Shown one piece after another: positions 1 through 8,915 of a stretch of DNA of 64,000 nucleotides (its first letter is position 1; each line of letters opens with the position of its first letter). The position numbers and the translations under genes are program-made. Source of the stretch: PALSA-607 sp036501485. Lineage in GTDB: Bacteria; Actinomycetota; Actinomycetes; Acidothermales; Acidothermaceae. The notes beneath the pieces are model-generated. The model did not search any database, was not told the DNA's origin, and worked only from the letters and a program-made list of their open reading frames with translations. The stretch covers positions 1 through 64,000 of the forward strand of contig DASYAG010000019.1 of the NCBI GenBank assembly GCA_036501485.1, written 5' to 3'.

Positions 1-1026
1 GGCCAACTCACCCAGGCGCAACTTGCCCAATGCAAAGAGGCATTTGCCGGTGGTGCCCAAGCTGGCGCGGCGAATCAACGAGAGCGCGATCTTCATCAGC
101 AGGCGCTGTGGTCGGTGATAGGCCTCGTTGCCGGCACGATCGTTGCCGGAGTCTTGGGATGGCTGATCGCGGGCCGGATCCTCAGGCCGCTCCACAAGGT
201 CACCACTGCTGCACAGCACGCTTCCCAAGAGCATCTCGATGAGCGGATCGACCTCGATGGACCCAACGACGAACTCAAAGAGTTGGCCGACACGTTCGAC
301 GACATGCTCAACCGCCTCGATCTCGCGTTCGTCAGCCAGCGACGATTCGTGGCGAATGCGTCGCATGAATTGCGAACTCCACTCACGGCCATGCGCACCC
401 TCATCGATGTGGCGATGGCAAAGCCGAGCAGAACACCCGAGGCGCTCGAAACGCTCGTCGGCCGCGTCCGCGAAGCAGTCGACCAATCGGAGGCGATCAT
501 CGATGGGCTGCTGACCTTGGCGCGATCCGACCGCGGCCTGACCAATCGCGAACTAGTCGACCTCGAAGCGGCCGCACTGGACGCGATAGACCAGACCAGT
601 GCCGCGGCACGAGAATCCGACATCACCGTCGACGCCAATCTGTCAGAGGCTCCTTTTGCCGGCGATCGGGTCCTGATCGAGCGCCTCGTCGCGAACCTCG
701 TCGACAATGCGATCCGCTACAACTTCGAGGGCGGGTCAATCCAGATCGAAACGGGCGTCGACAACAGCGAGTCGTACCTCTCAGTCACCAACTCTGGGCC
801 ACTTGTTCCTGAATCGAAACTGGCCTCACTGTTCGAACCATTCACCCGTCTCGGGCAACGAGTAACCAACGACGAAGGGGTTGGGCTCGGACTTTCCATC
901 GTCGCCTCTGTTGTGGCCGCTCATGGCGGCCGCCTCGAATCAGAGGCCTTGCGAAACGGTGGGTTGAAGATCGCGGTGCGATTCACCGCTGCGACTGAGC
1001 CGGCGGGTGCCGCGCTGCCGGTCTAA
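1..1026 (+). CDS. Sensor histidine kinase, 5' end cut by window edge
   Basis: The reading frame is open from base 1, so the N-terminal sensor region lies outside the window; 341 codons are visible. A membrane segment (about residues 38-60) leads into a HAMP linker, then the HisKA box with ASHELRTPL (phosphoacceptor His near base 364), then an HATPase domain with N box NLVDNAIRYN and G box GVGLGLSIV. It should autophosphorylate on His and pass phosphate to a response regulator, probably one encoded just upstream. It is closely similar to the kinase at 2437-3732, suggesting duplicated two-component systems. The stop overlaps the convergent lipoprotein gene by 4 bases. Confidence 0.93.
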   Translation, partial: GQLTQAQLAQCKEAFAGGAQAGAANQRERDLHQQALWSVIGLVAGTIVAGVLGWLIAGRILRPLHKVTTAAQHASQEHLDERIDLDGPNDELKELADTFDDMLNRLDLAFVSQRRFVANASHELRTPLTAMRTLIDVAMAKPSRTPEALETLVGRVREAVDQSEAIIDGLLTLARSDRGLTNRELVDLEAAALDAIDQTSAAARESDITVDANLSEAPFAGDRVLIERLVANLVDNAIRYNFEGGSIQIETGVDNSESYLSVTNSGPLVPESKLASLFEPFTRLGQRVTNDEGVGLGLSIVASVVAAHGGRLESEALRNGGLKIAVRFTAATEPAGAALPV

Positions 1027-1652
1027 CTGCCGGCTCCAGCAGCTGCGCCCTGACCCGACTGACCTTCGCTGATGCCACCACCGCCCGGCTGCAGCGACTG
1101 GCATGCCTTCTGCGCGGCAATCATCTGCGGCGACGTGGGATCAATGCCGGTGACGTGAAGTTGCACGCCACCGCCGCTGAACGTCGGGTCGGGGAAGTTC
1201 GGCACCCCGTGTGAGCGCATGCAGGCGGAGAACTTCAGGGCCTGGGCCTGTTGGGCGGCACTGACGGTGCCGCCTTGCGCGCCTCCGGGGGCAAGTGACT
1301 GGCACGCCTTTTGTGCGGCTTGCATTTGCGGTGAGTTGGGATCGAGGTCGGAGCCAGGGCTCACTTTGATTTGAAGACCGTTGCCGACCGGGTCGGGAAA
1401 GTCGGGCACGCCGTGCGCGCGCATGCAGTCGGAGTAGGCCAGCAACTCCGCTGCACCAGTGGGTGCCGCTGAGCCGCTCGGCGCCGATGAGCCGGCTGCC
1501 GATGAGCCGGCGGCCGATGGTGCAGTACTCGCTGCCGCAGTCGTGAGTTGGGCAACACTAGGACCGGCAGGATTCTTGTTGCATCCTGTTGTCACGATGG
1601 CGATGCAGGCCGTCGTTGCGGCGAACAAGGCGAACCGGGATCGAAGGTCCAT
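1023..1652 (-). CDS. Secreted lipoprotein with two CMRxHGVPxFPDP repeats
   Basis: The 209-residue product begins with a signal peptide ending in a lipobox (VTTGC, lipidated Cys24). An Ala/Ser/Pro-rich linker (about residues 30-67) precedes two repeats of about 60 residues. Each opens with a Cys-Met-Arg motif followed by HGVPxFPDP and closes with SPQMxAAQKACQSL, so each has a pair of Cys that could form a disulfide. This repeat is common in uncharacterised actinobacterial extracytoplasmic proteins that often neighbour two-component systems; its function is not known to me. Here it lies between two sensor kinases and is divergent from the response regulator, so it may be regulated by, or an extracellular partner of, the sensors. 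That role is inference. Confidence 0.85.
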   Translation of the reverse strand: MDLRSRFALFAATTACIAIVTTGCNKNPAGPSVAQLTTAAASTAPSAAGSSAAGSSAPSGSAAPTGAAELLAYSDCMRAHGVPDFPDPVGNGLQIKVSPGSDLDPNSPQMQAAQKACQSLAPGGAQGGTVSAAQQAQALKFSACMRSHGVPNFPDPTFSGGGVQLHVTGIDPTSPQMIAAQKACQSLQPGGGGISEGQSGQGAAAGAGS

Positions 1653-1726
1653 AGCAGCGCTCGTCTTTCTGCTCGGTGGTGACCTAAGTTGTACGGAAGC
1701 GCTGGTGACGCCGAGGTGAAGCGACC

Positions 1727-1746
1727 TGTCACCGCTTTGTCACCGC
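1727..1746 (+). promoter_or_regulatory. Direct repeat, candidate response-regulator site
   Basis: TGTCACCGC occurs twice with a 2-base spacer, giving an 11-base period, as is typical of tandem half-sites for OmpR-family regulators. It sits between the divergent lipoprotein (starts at 1652) and response regulator (starts near 1778). The related sequence GGTGAC occurs at about 1679 and 1704 on the plus strand, which is GTCACC on the other strand. Binding by the adjacent regulator is inference. Confidence 0.4.
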
Positions 1747-1777
1747 GAGGCAGGCATGCTTGTGCGATGAGGTTCGC

Positions 1778-2440
1778 GTGAGGGTGCTGCTGGTCGAAGA
1801 CCAGGTCGAGCTTGCGCACACCATCGCGGGGGTCCTGCGACGCGAAGGCATGGCCGTCGATCTAGCTTTTGACGGCCAGCAGGCACTCGATCGCGTCGGG
1901 ATGAGCAGCTACGACGTCGTCATCTTGGATCGCGACCTTCCCGTCGTGCACGGCGACGACGTGTGCCGGCGCATCATTGCTGGGTCGCCTGATCGAGTAC
2001 CGAGTCGGGTGCTGATGCTGACAGCGGCCGGTGCCCTTGAAGAGCGGGTTGACGGCCTCGGTCTCGGTGCTGATGACTACCTGCCGAAGCCGTTTGCGTT
2101 CGTCGAATTGGTGGCGCGGATCCGTGCGCTCGCCCGACGAGGCGGGACGCCGGTCTTGCCGACGCTCGTCAGTGGTGACCTACGCGTCGACACGGCGCTG
2201 CGCACCGCCGTCCGCGCTGGTCGTTCGCTGGAACTGACGCGCAAAGAGCTCGCCGTCCTCGAATATCTGCTTGCGGCGGGGGGACGTCCGGTGACGGCCG
2301 AGGAGTTGCTCGAGCATGTCTGGGACGAAGCCGCCGACCCGTTTACGACTACCGTCAAGGTGACGATCCGGCGGCTTCGCACCAAGCTCGGTGAGCCGCC
2401 GGTGATTGAGACGGTCGCGCAGGGCGGGTACCGGATATGA
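1778..2440 (+). CDS. OmpR/PhoB-family response regulator
   Basis: The 220-residue protein has a receiver domain (about 1-115) with the acidic pair ED at residues 7-8, phosphoacceptor Asp51 in VVILDRDLP and the conserved Lys in YLPKPF. A C-terminal winged helix (about 125-218) ends in the usual VRGxGYRI-like strand (here VAQGGYRI). I chose the GTG at 1778 because it gives the standard MRVLLVED beginning; a TTG at 1760 would add six atypical residues. The stop overlaps the ATG of the downstream kinase (ATGA), so the two form a translationally coupled two-component system. Direct repeats upstream at 1727-1746 suggest autoregulation. Confidence 0.93.
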   Translation: MRVLLVEDQVELAHTIAGVLRREGMAVDLAFDGQQALDRVGMSSYDVVILDRDLPVVHGDDVCRRIIAGSPDRVPSRVLMLTAAGALEERVDGLGLGADDYLPKPFAFVELVARIRALARRGGTPVLPTLVSGDLRVDTALRTAVRAGRSLELTRKELAVLEYLLAAGGRPVTAEELLEHVWDEAADPFTTTVKVTIRRLRTKLGEPPVIETVAQGGYRI

Positions 2441-3732
2441 GTCGTCGACGCATCGCGTTGCACCTGCCGCGCCGAACAGTTCGGCGCCGTCTCACGGTGC
2501 TGTACGGCGGCGTGTTCGTGGTGTCCGGCGCGGTCTTGCTGACCATCACCAATCTGTTGGTGCGACACACGACTGGCAGCTTCCTCTTCATTCAAAGCAG
2601 TGCGGCAGGCGGCAGTACCACCGGGATCATCGCCGGTAGTGGCAGCGGACCTGGCGCGGTGTCGGCTGTGCCGGGGCCGGTCGGTGGCGGACCAGCGGAT
2701 GCCCAGCGGCAGGCCGCCCAACTCATTGCCGGGATACGGCATCAGCACTCCATCGAGATGCACCAACTACTGATCCAGTCGTTCGTCGCGCTCGCGATCA
2801 TGTCGGTGCTCTCTATCGGCCTGGGTTGGCTGGTAGCGGGTCGCGCGCTGCGCCCGTTGCGAACGATTACAACTGCCGCGCGCGACATCTCGTCGACCAA
2901 CCTGCACGAACGGCTCGCATTGGCTGGACCGAGCGATGAGCTGAAGGAACTCGGTGACACATTTGATGCACTAATCGCTCGACTGGAGCGTTCCTTCCGA
3001 TCACAACGGCAGTTTGTTGCCAACGCGTCGCACGAGTTACGCACGCCGCTGACGCTGCAGCACGCACTGCTCGAGGCTGCTTTGCTTGACCCCAACGAAA
3101 CGCTGCAAGGGTGGCGGACAACGGGCGAACGCGCTCTTGCCGCAAGCCAGGAACAGGAGCGGCTAATAGCAGCGCTGCTCACGCTCGCGCGAAGCGAACG
3201 CGGACTCAGTCGTCACGAGCCGTTCGACCTGTCGCTACTGACGGCCTCCGTGTTGGGCGGCCGGCAGAGTGAAGCGGAACAACGAGGGCTGCATGTTTCC
3301 GCTCGGCTCGACCCAGCGCCAACGGTCGGTGATCCCGAACTCGCCGAGCGACTCATCGCCAACCTCGTCGACAACGCGTTGCGGCACAACGTTGCCAACG
3401 GCCAGGTCGAGGTTGTCACGGAGTCGCGTGGCGGCCAGGCGGTGTTCTCGATTCGCAATACCGGGCCGGTACTGGCGCCATCGGAGATTGACCGGCTGTT
3501 CGAGCCCTTTCAGCGCGCGGATGCCGACCGCACGAGCCACGACGGCGGCCTCGGGCTCGGCCTCTCCATCGTGCAGGCGATCGCCACCGCCCATGACGCG
3601 ACGATCAGTGCTGTCGCCCGGCCGGACGGCGGGCTCGACATCGTCGTCCGCTTCCCCTTGACCCCGCCATCGGACTCGACCGTTGGCCCTGAGCGCGCGC
3701 AAGAACGCGCGTTGAGCACCAACACTCCCTAA
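2437..3732 (+). CDS. Sensor histidine kinase, partner of the upstream regulator
   Basis: The 431-residue protein has a first membrane segment near residues 24-46, an extracytoplasmic loop of about 60 residues rich in Gly, Ser and Ala, a second membrane segment near 108-132, a HAMP linker, a HisKA box with NASHELRTPL and an HATPase domain with NLVDNALRHN and GLGLGLSIV. It overlaps the response regulator stop by 4 bases and is its probable cognate kinase. From HAMP to the C-terminus it aligns closely with the partial kinase at 1-1026, with a nearly identical WLVAGRxLRPL stretch and H box, which points to duplication. The small, low-complexity sensor loop gives no clue to the stimulus. Confidence 0.93.
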   Translation: MSRRRIALHLPRRTVRRRLTVLYGGVFVVSGAVLLTITNLLVRHTTGSFLFIQSSAAGGSTTGIIAGSGSGPGAVSAVPGPVGGGPADAQRQAAQLIAGIRHQHSIEMHQLLIQSFVALAIMSVLSIGLGWLVAGRALRPLRTITTAARDISSTNLHERLALAGPSDELKELGDTFDALIARLERSFRSQRQFVANASHELRTPLTLQHALLEAALLDPNETLQGWRTTGERALAASQEQERLIAALLTLARSERGLSRHEPFDLSLLTASVLGGRQSEAEQRGLHVSARLDPAPTVGDPELAERLIANLVDNALRHNVANGQVEVVTESRGGQAVFSIRNTGPVLAPSEIDRLFEPFQRADADRTSHDGGLGLGLSIVQAIATAHDATISAVARPDGGLDIVVRFPLTPPSDSTVGPERAQERALSTNTP

Positions 3733-3846
3733 GGTCAGCCGTTCGCCGGGCTCCTTCGCGCCGCTTCGGGTGGGTCAGGAGGGCAGCAAGTGCGCAGGAT
3801 TTGGGATGCGGGAGACTGTGCCCACCCATCGGCCTGGAGGACATCG

Positions 3847-4599
3847 ATGTCGCAGCGCATTGCCGTCGTGACCGGCGGCGGCAGCGGGATCGGCGCGGCC
3901 GTTGCCCTCGCGCTCGCAGACGATGCCTGGACCGTCGTCCTCGCTGGTAGGCACCAAGACACACTCGACAAGACAACCGCGCGGGGGTCGGGCTTAACCG
4001 GCACCCTAGAGGCGATTCCGACCGACGTCACTGATGAGGCGAGTGTTCGCCGGCTTTTTGACGCCGTCGTCGAGACACACGGCCGCGTCGACTTGTTGTT
4101 CAACAACGCCGGCATCAGCGCTCCGAACGTCGACATCGACGCCCTCGAGTTCGACGACTGGAACAAAGTGGTCGCGGTGAATCTGACGGGCGCGTTTCTT
4201 TGCACCCGCGAGGCGTTCCGGGTGATGCGAAACCAACAACCACAGGGCGGCCGCATCATCAACAACGGCTCGATATCCGCGCACTCGCCACGGCCGAGGT
4301 CGATCGCCTACACCGCGACCAAACACGCGATCACCGGCCTCACCAAATCGACGTCCCTCGACGGCCGTGCCTTCGACATCGCGTGCGGCCAGATCGACAT
4401 CGGCAACGCGGCCACCGACATGTCGGCCGCGTCGGCGAGCGCGACAGCGCAAGCCGACGGCTCGATGAAGCCAGAATCCATGATGGACGTCGATGAAGTC
4501 GGTCGGGCGGTGCGCTACATGGCGAGCCTGCCGCTCGGCGCGAACGTGGCATCGCTCACGGTGCTGCCGCCAAAGATGCCGTTCATAGGTCGGGGGTAG
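3847..4599 (+). CDS. SDR oxidoreductase, candidate aldose dehydrogenase (XylB-like)
   Basis: The 250-residue classical short-chain dehydrogenase has the nucleotide motif TGGGSGIG at 9-16, NNAG at 86-89, catalytic Ser142 and the YxxxK pair Tyr155/Lys159. The start at 3847 is fixed by a GGAGG at 3836-3840 and gives the standard MSQRIAVVTGGG beginning. The lactonase gene follows after 4 bases, so they are one transcription unit. An SDR next to an SMP-30 lactonase is the XylB/XylC arrangement of the Caulobacter xylose pathway, and XylA/XylX-type genes lie 7-9 kb downstream. The sugar specificity is inference; 2-keto-3-deoxy sugar acid dehydrogenases look similar. Confidence 0.85.
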   Translation: MSQRIAVVTGGGSGIGAAVALALADDAWTVVLAGRHQDTLDKTTARGSGLTGTLEAIPTDVTDEASVRRLFDAVVETHGRVDLLFNNAGISAPNVDIDALEFDDWNKVVAVNLTGAFLCTREAFRVMRNQQPQGGRIINNGSISAHSPRPRSIAYTATKHAITGLTKSTSLDGRAFDIACGQIDIGNAATDMSAASASATAQADGSMKPESMMDVDEVGRAVRYMASLPLGANVASLTVLPPKMPFIGRG

Positions 4600-4603
4600 C
4601 GAC

Positions 4604-5542
4604 GTGTCAGGTCCCACTGCATGGGACGGCGACCGGTCCGCGGTCCACATTCCTGATCCCGCCGTCGAGGTGCTCGACGAACGCTTCCGGTCACTCGTCG
4701 TCGGACTCGACATCGTCGAACGTCTGTGGACCGGCGGCCGTTGGCTCGAAGGCCCAGTGTGGTTCGGCGACGGTCGCTACTTACTGTTCTCCGACATTCC
4801 CAACAACCGCATGCTCTGCTGGAGTGAAGCCACCGGCGAGGTGACGCCATTTCGCGTGCCGTCGAATCACAGCAACGGCAACACCCGCGATTTGCAGGGT
4901 CGGCTCGTTACTTGCGAGCACCTCACCCGTCGCGTGACCCGCACCGAGTACGACGGCACCATCACTGTCTTGATGGACAGCTACGAGGGCAAGCCCCTCA
5001 ACGCGCCGAACGACGTGATCGTGGCTGCGGATGGCGCAGTCTGGTTCACCGATCCAGGGTGGGGCATCGAGAACAACTACGAGGGCATCAAGGCCGTGAA
5101 GGAAATCCCGCGCTACGTGTTTCGTATTGACGCCGACAGCGGCGAAGGCGTGCCGGTCATCACGGACATGGACCGTCCGAACGGCATCTGCTTTTCACCT
5201 GACGAGTCGTTGCTGTACGTCGTCGACGTCGACCAGATCCGGGTCTACGACATGGACGGCGGAATTCCCGTCAACGGACGTGTCTTCGTTGCGATGAAGG
5301 GTTCCGACGGCATCAGGACCGACCGCGACGGCAACGTGTGGTCGGCTGCTGGCTGGGGTGGTGCCGGCTTCGACGGCGTGCACTGCTACAGCCCTGCAGG
5401 TGAGCTACTCGGGCAAATCCATCTGCCCGAGACGTGCGCAAACATCACGTTCGGCGGCCCCAGGAAGAACCGTCTGTTCATGGCCGCAACGCGGTCTCTG
5501 TACAGCGTCTACGTCGACACTCAGGGAACCCAGCATCCCTAG
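4604..5542 (+). CDS. SMP-30/gluconolactonase-family sugar lactonase
   Basis: The 312-residue beta-propeller of the SMP-30/LRE family shows the metal and catalytic triad positions: Glu49 in LEGPVW, Asn136 in NAPNDV and Asp235 in GSDGIRTD. Family members hydrolyse aldono-lactones made by sugar dehydrogenases. It starts with GTG 4 bases after the SDR stop, consistent with oxidation and lactone opening as consecutive steps. No signal peptide is seen, so it should act in the cytoplasm. Its 3' end overlaps the convergent membrane-protein gene by 4 bases. The natural lactone cannot be read from sequence. Confidence 0.88.
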   Translation: MSGPTAWDGDRSAVHIPDPAVEVLDERFRSLVVGLDIVERLWTGGRWLEGPVWFGDGRYLLFSDIPNNRMLCWSEATGEVTPFRVPSNHSNGNTRDLQGRLVTCEHLTRRVTRTEYDGTITVLMDSYEGKPLNAPNDVIVAADGAVWFTDPGWGIENNYEGIKAVKEIPRYVFRIDADSGEGVPVITDMDRPNGICFSPDESLLYVVDVDQIRVYDMDGGIPVNGRVFVAMKGSDGIRTDRDGNVWSAAGWGGAGFDGVHCYSPAGELLGQIHLPETCANITFGGPRKNRLFMAATRSLYSVYVDTQGTQHP

Positions 5543-8364
5543 CGGCCGCTCCCGAACCAGCGACGTCGCGGTGGCAGGCCGCGCGAGCGCAGGTCGTCAA
5601 AAGCCTTGAAGTATGCAGGCACGCGCGGATAGTCGCTGTGCGTCAGAACCTTCAGCAGGTAGCCAGTTTCGTCGACTTCTTCGGCATAGCGGTCAATGTC
5701 ATCGGTTGGGCTGGCATGATTCGCGTATTCCACGACGGGAAAGCCGATGTAGTCGGTGCGGCGCCACAGGTTGATCCAACGAGACTCGCTCCGGGGCTTC
5801 AACAGCGCACGAAGTGAGTGCGAGTCGATCTCTATCGGCGCATCGTTGGTGCGCTCTCGACTCCATGGGTCGACCGACAACAATCGCGCCGCACGGCACG
5901 GCTTAATACCCAACACCTCAGGCCCAACCAACTCAGGCAAGATCCTGCCGAAGTACGCGCGCAGTTGACTCCCGTACGTCAGCAGGGAGATAGGCGCAAT
6001 CGCTTGGCGCGACGCAGCCTCTTTCGCCTCGCTCACTGGGTCACGCTTCCCGGCCGGGGCAAAAGTCGCAAAGATTGTCGCCACCGCCAACACCGAGCCG
6101 AGGCTGTGGGCGGACAACACAATGCGACGGTTCCCTTGTTGTGGCGTGGGGCTCTCGCGTTCGGTGACCGTTGGCTGGACGTCGCCGGTGAGCCACGATT
6201 CGTAGCGTCCCAAGAGCTCCGGGACGACTCGCTCGGAGTAACACGGCGGCCCGAACGGATGCGCGGTTTTGGGCAGGAAACACACGAGGTCCCACACCAG
6301 CCCAAGCGGGCGCGTGTTGCCCGCCGCCGGCCCACCTGCGACGAGCGCGATCACCGTGCCGCCCAACGTCGCGAGACCCCAGATTCCGGTGCCCAGCGCC
6401 CAATCCACCAGCTCCGCGGGTCGGGCATTTGGTTTCGGCGACCAATCAGACACAGTGACCGCGATAGCGGCGAACAACGCCGCGCCGCCAAGTGCAGCGA
6501 GCGCGCCGGCGTAACACTCCGCGCGATGTGTCAGCGACGCGAACCATCGCGCGTGGCCCACTTGCGGCTGGATCGGCGGATACTTCGATGCGCCCGAAAA
6601 CAACGCGCCTTTTGTACCTGGCGCGACCGGAGGCCCATCTGGGATCTGACTTGCGGCGTTTCGAGTGCGGAACAACACGAGGGCGAACAACGCGAGTATC
6701 AAGGCGATCATCGGAATCAGCATCGCCGCGAACCATGCGTACAGTCGCGGAACCTGAAGGCAGGCATTTGTGGGCATGGGCGGGCAAGCACTGAGGCGGG
6801 TACCCGCTATTGACGCGGCAGAGTTGCTGCCGTTTAAAAGATTTGCGGTAGCTACTATGACGGCGCTGGACAACACCATCGACGACACCAGCGCGAGGGC
6901 GATGAACACGCCCGGAGCACATCCACGCCATGCTTCGTATCGGCGTCCATCTTTCAAAGGTCCGCGCACGACGATGACACCGAACCCGACAACGATAAGC
7001 AGGGCAATGCCGTCGAGCACCAACGAAAGTCTGTGATGCCAGAGATTTGTCGCCGAGAACAGCAGCAAGGCAGCCACGGCGACGCCGAGCGCTTGCATGA
7101 TGCGGCGCGGCTTACGGACAACGTAGCGAGACGTGAGCGAAGCGAGCGCGAGGCCGATAACTAGCGCTACCAGGACCGCCGGGATCTCCGACATGCCAAG
7201 GATTTTGCGCGCCATGGCGCTTTCGGGGACGCGGGACGCATCGCGCCATGCGGCCAGTACGCCAAACTGAAACGAGAATGTCGTCGCGGCCACGATCACG
7301 AGAATCAGCGTGATCGGGCGGCTGGCACGCTGCTTAGACCGCTTGATGTCGGCGGAGTCCTCACTCACCCTCATGACCTGCAACGCGATAAGCAAAAGCA
7401 GAACGAAGGACACTCCGATAACGACGACGCCGGCAATCCACCGGCCACCAGTAGCGTCGACCTGTGCACGGCACGCTGGGCTGTGCCGAATGCTACCCAA
7501 GGTCTCGCAGCTCGAGCCCGTTCCGAAGACTGTCTGCCATGCGGTGATGAGACTGACCAGAGCGGCGACGGCAGCGAGATGCAACCGTGAGGTTTGCACG
7601 AGGATGCGAACCGGCGTCCAGAATCCCTTCGTACTCAACAGCGGCCACCGCGGCGTGGCGAACGCGGCGTCGACAGCATCCCCGCCGTCCGATGTCCACG
7701 CACGCGCGGCGGTCGACGTCTGGGTGTAGCGGACCGCAGAGATGCTCGTCAGCACGTACAGGAACGTCGCCGCCAACACCGGCACCAAGCTCATCAATGC
7801 GAGCCGCTGACCTTCGTGCCAGTGCCCGAAAGATTCAACAGCAGAAGGGAACTTCGAGCACATCGGGCCGGTGTAACACTGCACGGCCACTACATCGAGC
7901 GACAGCACCGACACGGTCGCCGCCATTAGCAGCGTCATCGCGAGCGCAGCGAGACGGATTATCGCCGCACCGCCCGCGTTGTGCCACCCAGGATGTGGGC
8001 TCCGATCAGGCTGCGCCAACCGTCGCGACCAGTACGCCATGTTCAGCAAGCTGAACGGAAGGAGCAGTGTCCAACCCAGCCGAGCAGCGCCCGAGACGAT
8101 CTTCCCGATGCGCGACGAACCGCCGATCGAGTTGCGCGCCATCCCGCCCCACGAGTACGCCTCGCGCTGGACACCGCTAGGAACGAGACCAGGATCGGAC
8201 GGCGGCAGCGACGTTTGCGCGGCCGGCACCGGATGCCAGAAGTTGCCGAGCGAGTCGCCCGCGTATTGAACAATCGCCGCCTCGGGCAGCTCGAGCACAT
8301 TCCACGGCGGAGTGTTGTTCACCCCGTGAATGCGCAACTCCAAGACGTCGACTAAGTCGCTCAT
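5539..8364 (-). CDS. Large polytopic membrane protein with lipase-type serine motif
   Basis: The 941-residue protein starts with a short soluble stretch containing ELRIHGVNNTPP, which resembles the oxyanion-loop strand of alpha/beta hydrolases. It then has about 12-13 hydrophobic segments between roughly residues 125 and 690. The C-terminal 250 residues are soluble and include RRIVLSAHSLGSVLA, a lipase-like nucleophile elbow with Ser near residue 753. The arrangement suggests a split hydrolase fold with a membrane domain inserted between strands, but I do not recognise a characterised family. I chose the ATG at 8364; a GTG one codon upstream is also possible. The gene lies between the two halves of the proposed pentose pathway but faces the other way. 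Confidence 0.8.
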   Translation of the reverse strand: MSDLVDVLELRIHGVNNTPPWNVLELPEAAIVQYAGDSLGNFWHPVPAAQTSLPPSDPGLVPSGVQREAYSWGGMARNSIGGSSRIGKIVSGAARLGWTLLLPFSLLNMAYWSRRLAQPDRSPHPGWHNAGGAAIIRLAALAMTLLMAATVSVLSLDVVAVQCYTGPMCSKFPSAVESFGHWHEGQRLALMSLVPVLAATFLYVLTSISAVRYTQTSTAARAWTSDGGDAVDAAFATPRWPLLSTKGFWTPVRILVQTSRLHLAAVAALVSLITAWQTVFGTGSSCETLGSIRHSPACRAQVDATGGRWIAGVVVIGVSFVLLLLIALQVMRVSEDSADIKRSKQRASRPITLILVIVAATTFSFQFGVLAAWRDASRVPESAMARKILGMSEIPAVLVALVIGLALASLTSRYVVRKPRRIMQALGVAVAALLLFSATNLWHHRLSLVLDGIALLIVVGFGVIVVRGPLKDGRRYEAWRGCAPGVFIALALVSSMVLSSAVIVATANLLNGSNSAASIAGTRLSACPPMPTNACLQVPRLYAWFAAMLIPMIALILALFALVLFRTRNAASQIPDGPPVAPGTKGALFSGASKYPPIQPQVGHARWFASLTHRAECYAGALAALGGAALFAAIAVTVSDWSPKPNARPAELVDWALGTGIWGLATLGGTVIALVAGGPAAGNTRPLGLVWDLVCFLPKTAHPFGPPCYSERVVPELLGRYESWLTGDVQPTVTERESPTPQQGNRRIVLSAHSLGSVLAVATIFATFAPAGKRDPVSEAKEAASRQAIAPISLLTYGSQLRAYFGRILPELVGPEVLGIKPCRAARLLSVDPWSRERTNDAPIEIDSHSLRALLKPRSESRWINLWRRTDYIGFPVVEYANHASPTDDIDRYAEEVDETGYLLKVLTHSDYPRVPAYFKAFDDLRSRGLPPRRRWFGSGR

Positions 8365-8519
8365 CACACCCCCGAAAACGGACGCTACGGCGTCGCTGGG
8401 GCAAACCGTAGCGCCCGAGGCCCGCCGTTGGCCACAGTCAGTTGGGACAACGGCCGACCGATAGCGGCCTTGTGTGGCCGGGCCGGCGATGCTTGACTGA
8501 CGCGCATAACGGGTACGAG

Positions 8520-8815
8520 GCGGACCACAACGCAGACGCGACCCTTAAGAACGTCGCGTTCTCCCAAGACTTCAAGGGCGTTGTCCTGAAACGGTCTCGA
8601 CGGTTAACGTCAGTGGCGGCCTCTTCGACGACAACTACACGTCCATCTCCTTGGACCCGAACAACGGCGGCTTTCCGTCGACTCTCAACGTCGATGACGC
8701 CACCTTCTACAAGAACAAGGCGAACGGCGTTGACTTCGATATCGCCGGCTCATCGCTGAAGCAACGTCGCTCACAGCAACGCCCTGTCGCCGCAATGCAT
8801 CGGGTCAGCTGCTAG
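8520..8815 (+). pseudogene. Decayed parallel beta-helix protein fragment
   Basis: This 551-bp gap (8365-8915) has no intact gene. In one frame 8535-8596 reads DATLKNVAFSQDFKGVVLK. The next frame, from 8597, reads STVNVSGGLFDDNYTSISLD and continues with NVDDATFYKNKANGVDFDIAG, then stops at 8813-8815. From about 8760 a third frame reads SNVAHSNALSPQCIG. Repeating N-V-x-G/D-x-x-F turns are typical of right-handed beta-helix (pectate-lyase-like) proteins. Two frame changes and the absence of a start or signal peptide indicate a dead remnant. The family call is by eye. Confidence 0.5.
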
Positions 8816-8915
8816 GCCGCGCCAGACACTCAAGACACGCCACCCGGTAGTTGGCCGTCACATCCCAAGCCCAAGCCACTATGCCGCAACCGCCGCCCTG
8901 GCCCACACTGGGCGC

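Noticed and set aside
5818..6813. 331-codon plus-strand frame inside the membrane hydrolase gene
   Set aside because: It is antisense to a gene with clear membrane helices and catalytic motif; its product is Arg-rich with no recognisable domain, typical of GC-rich shadow frames.
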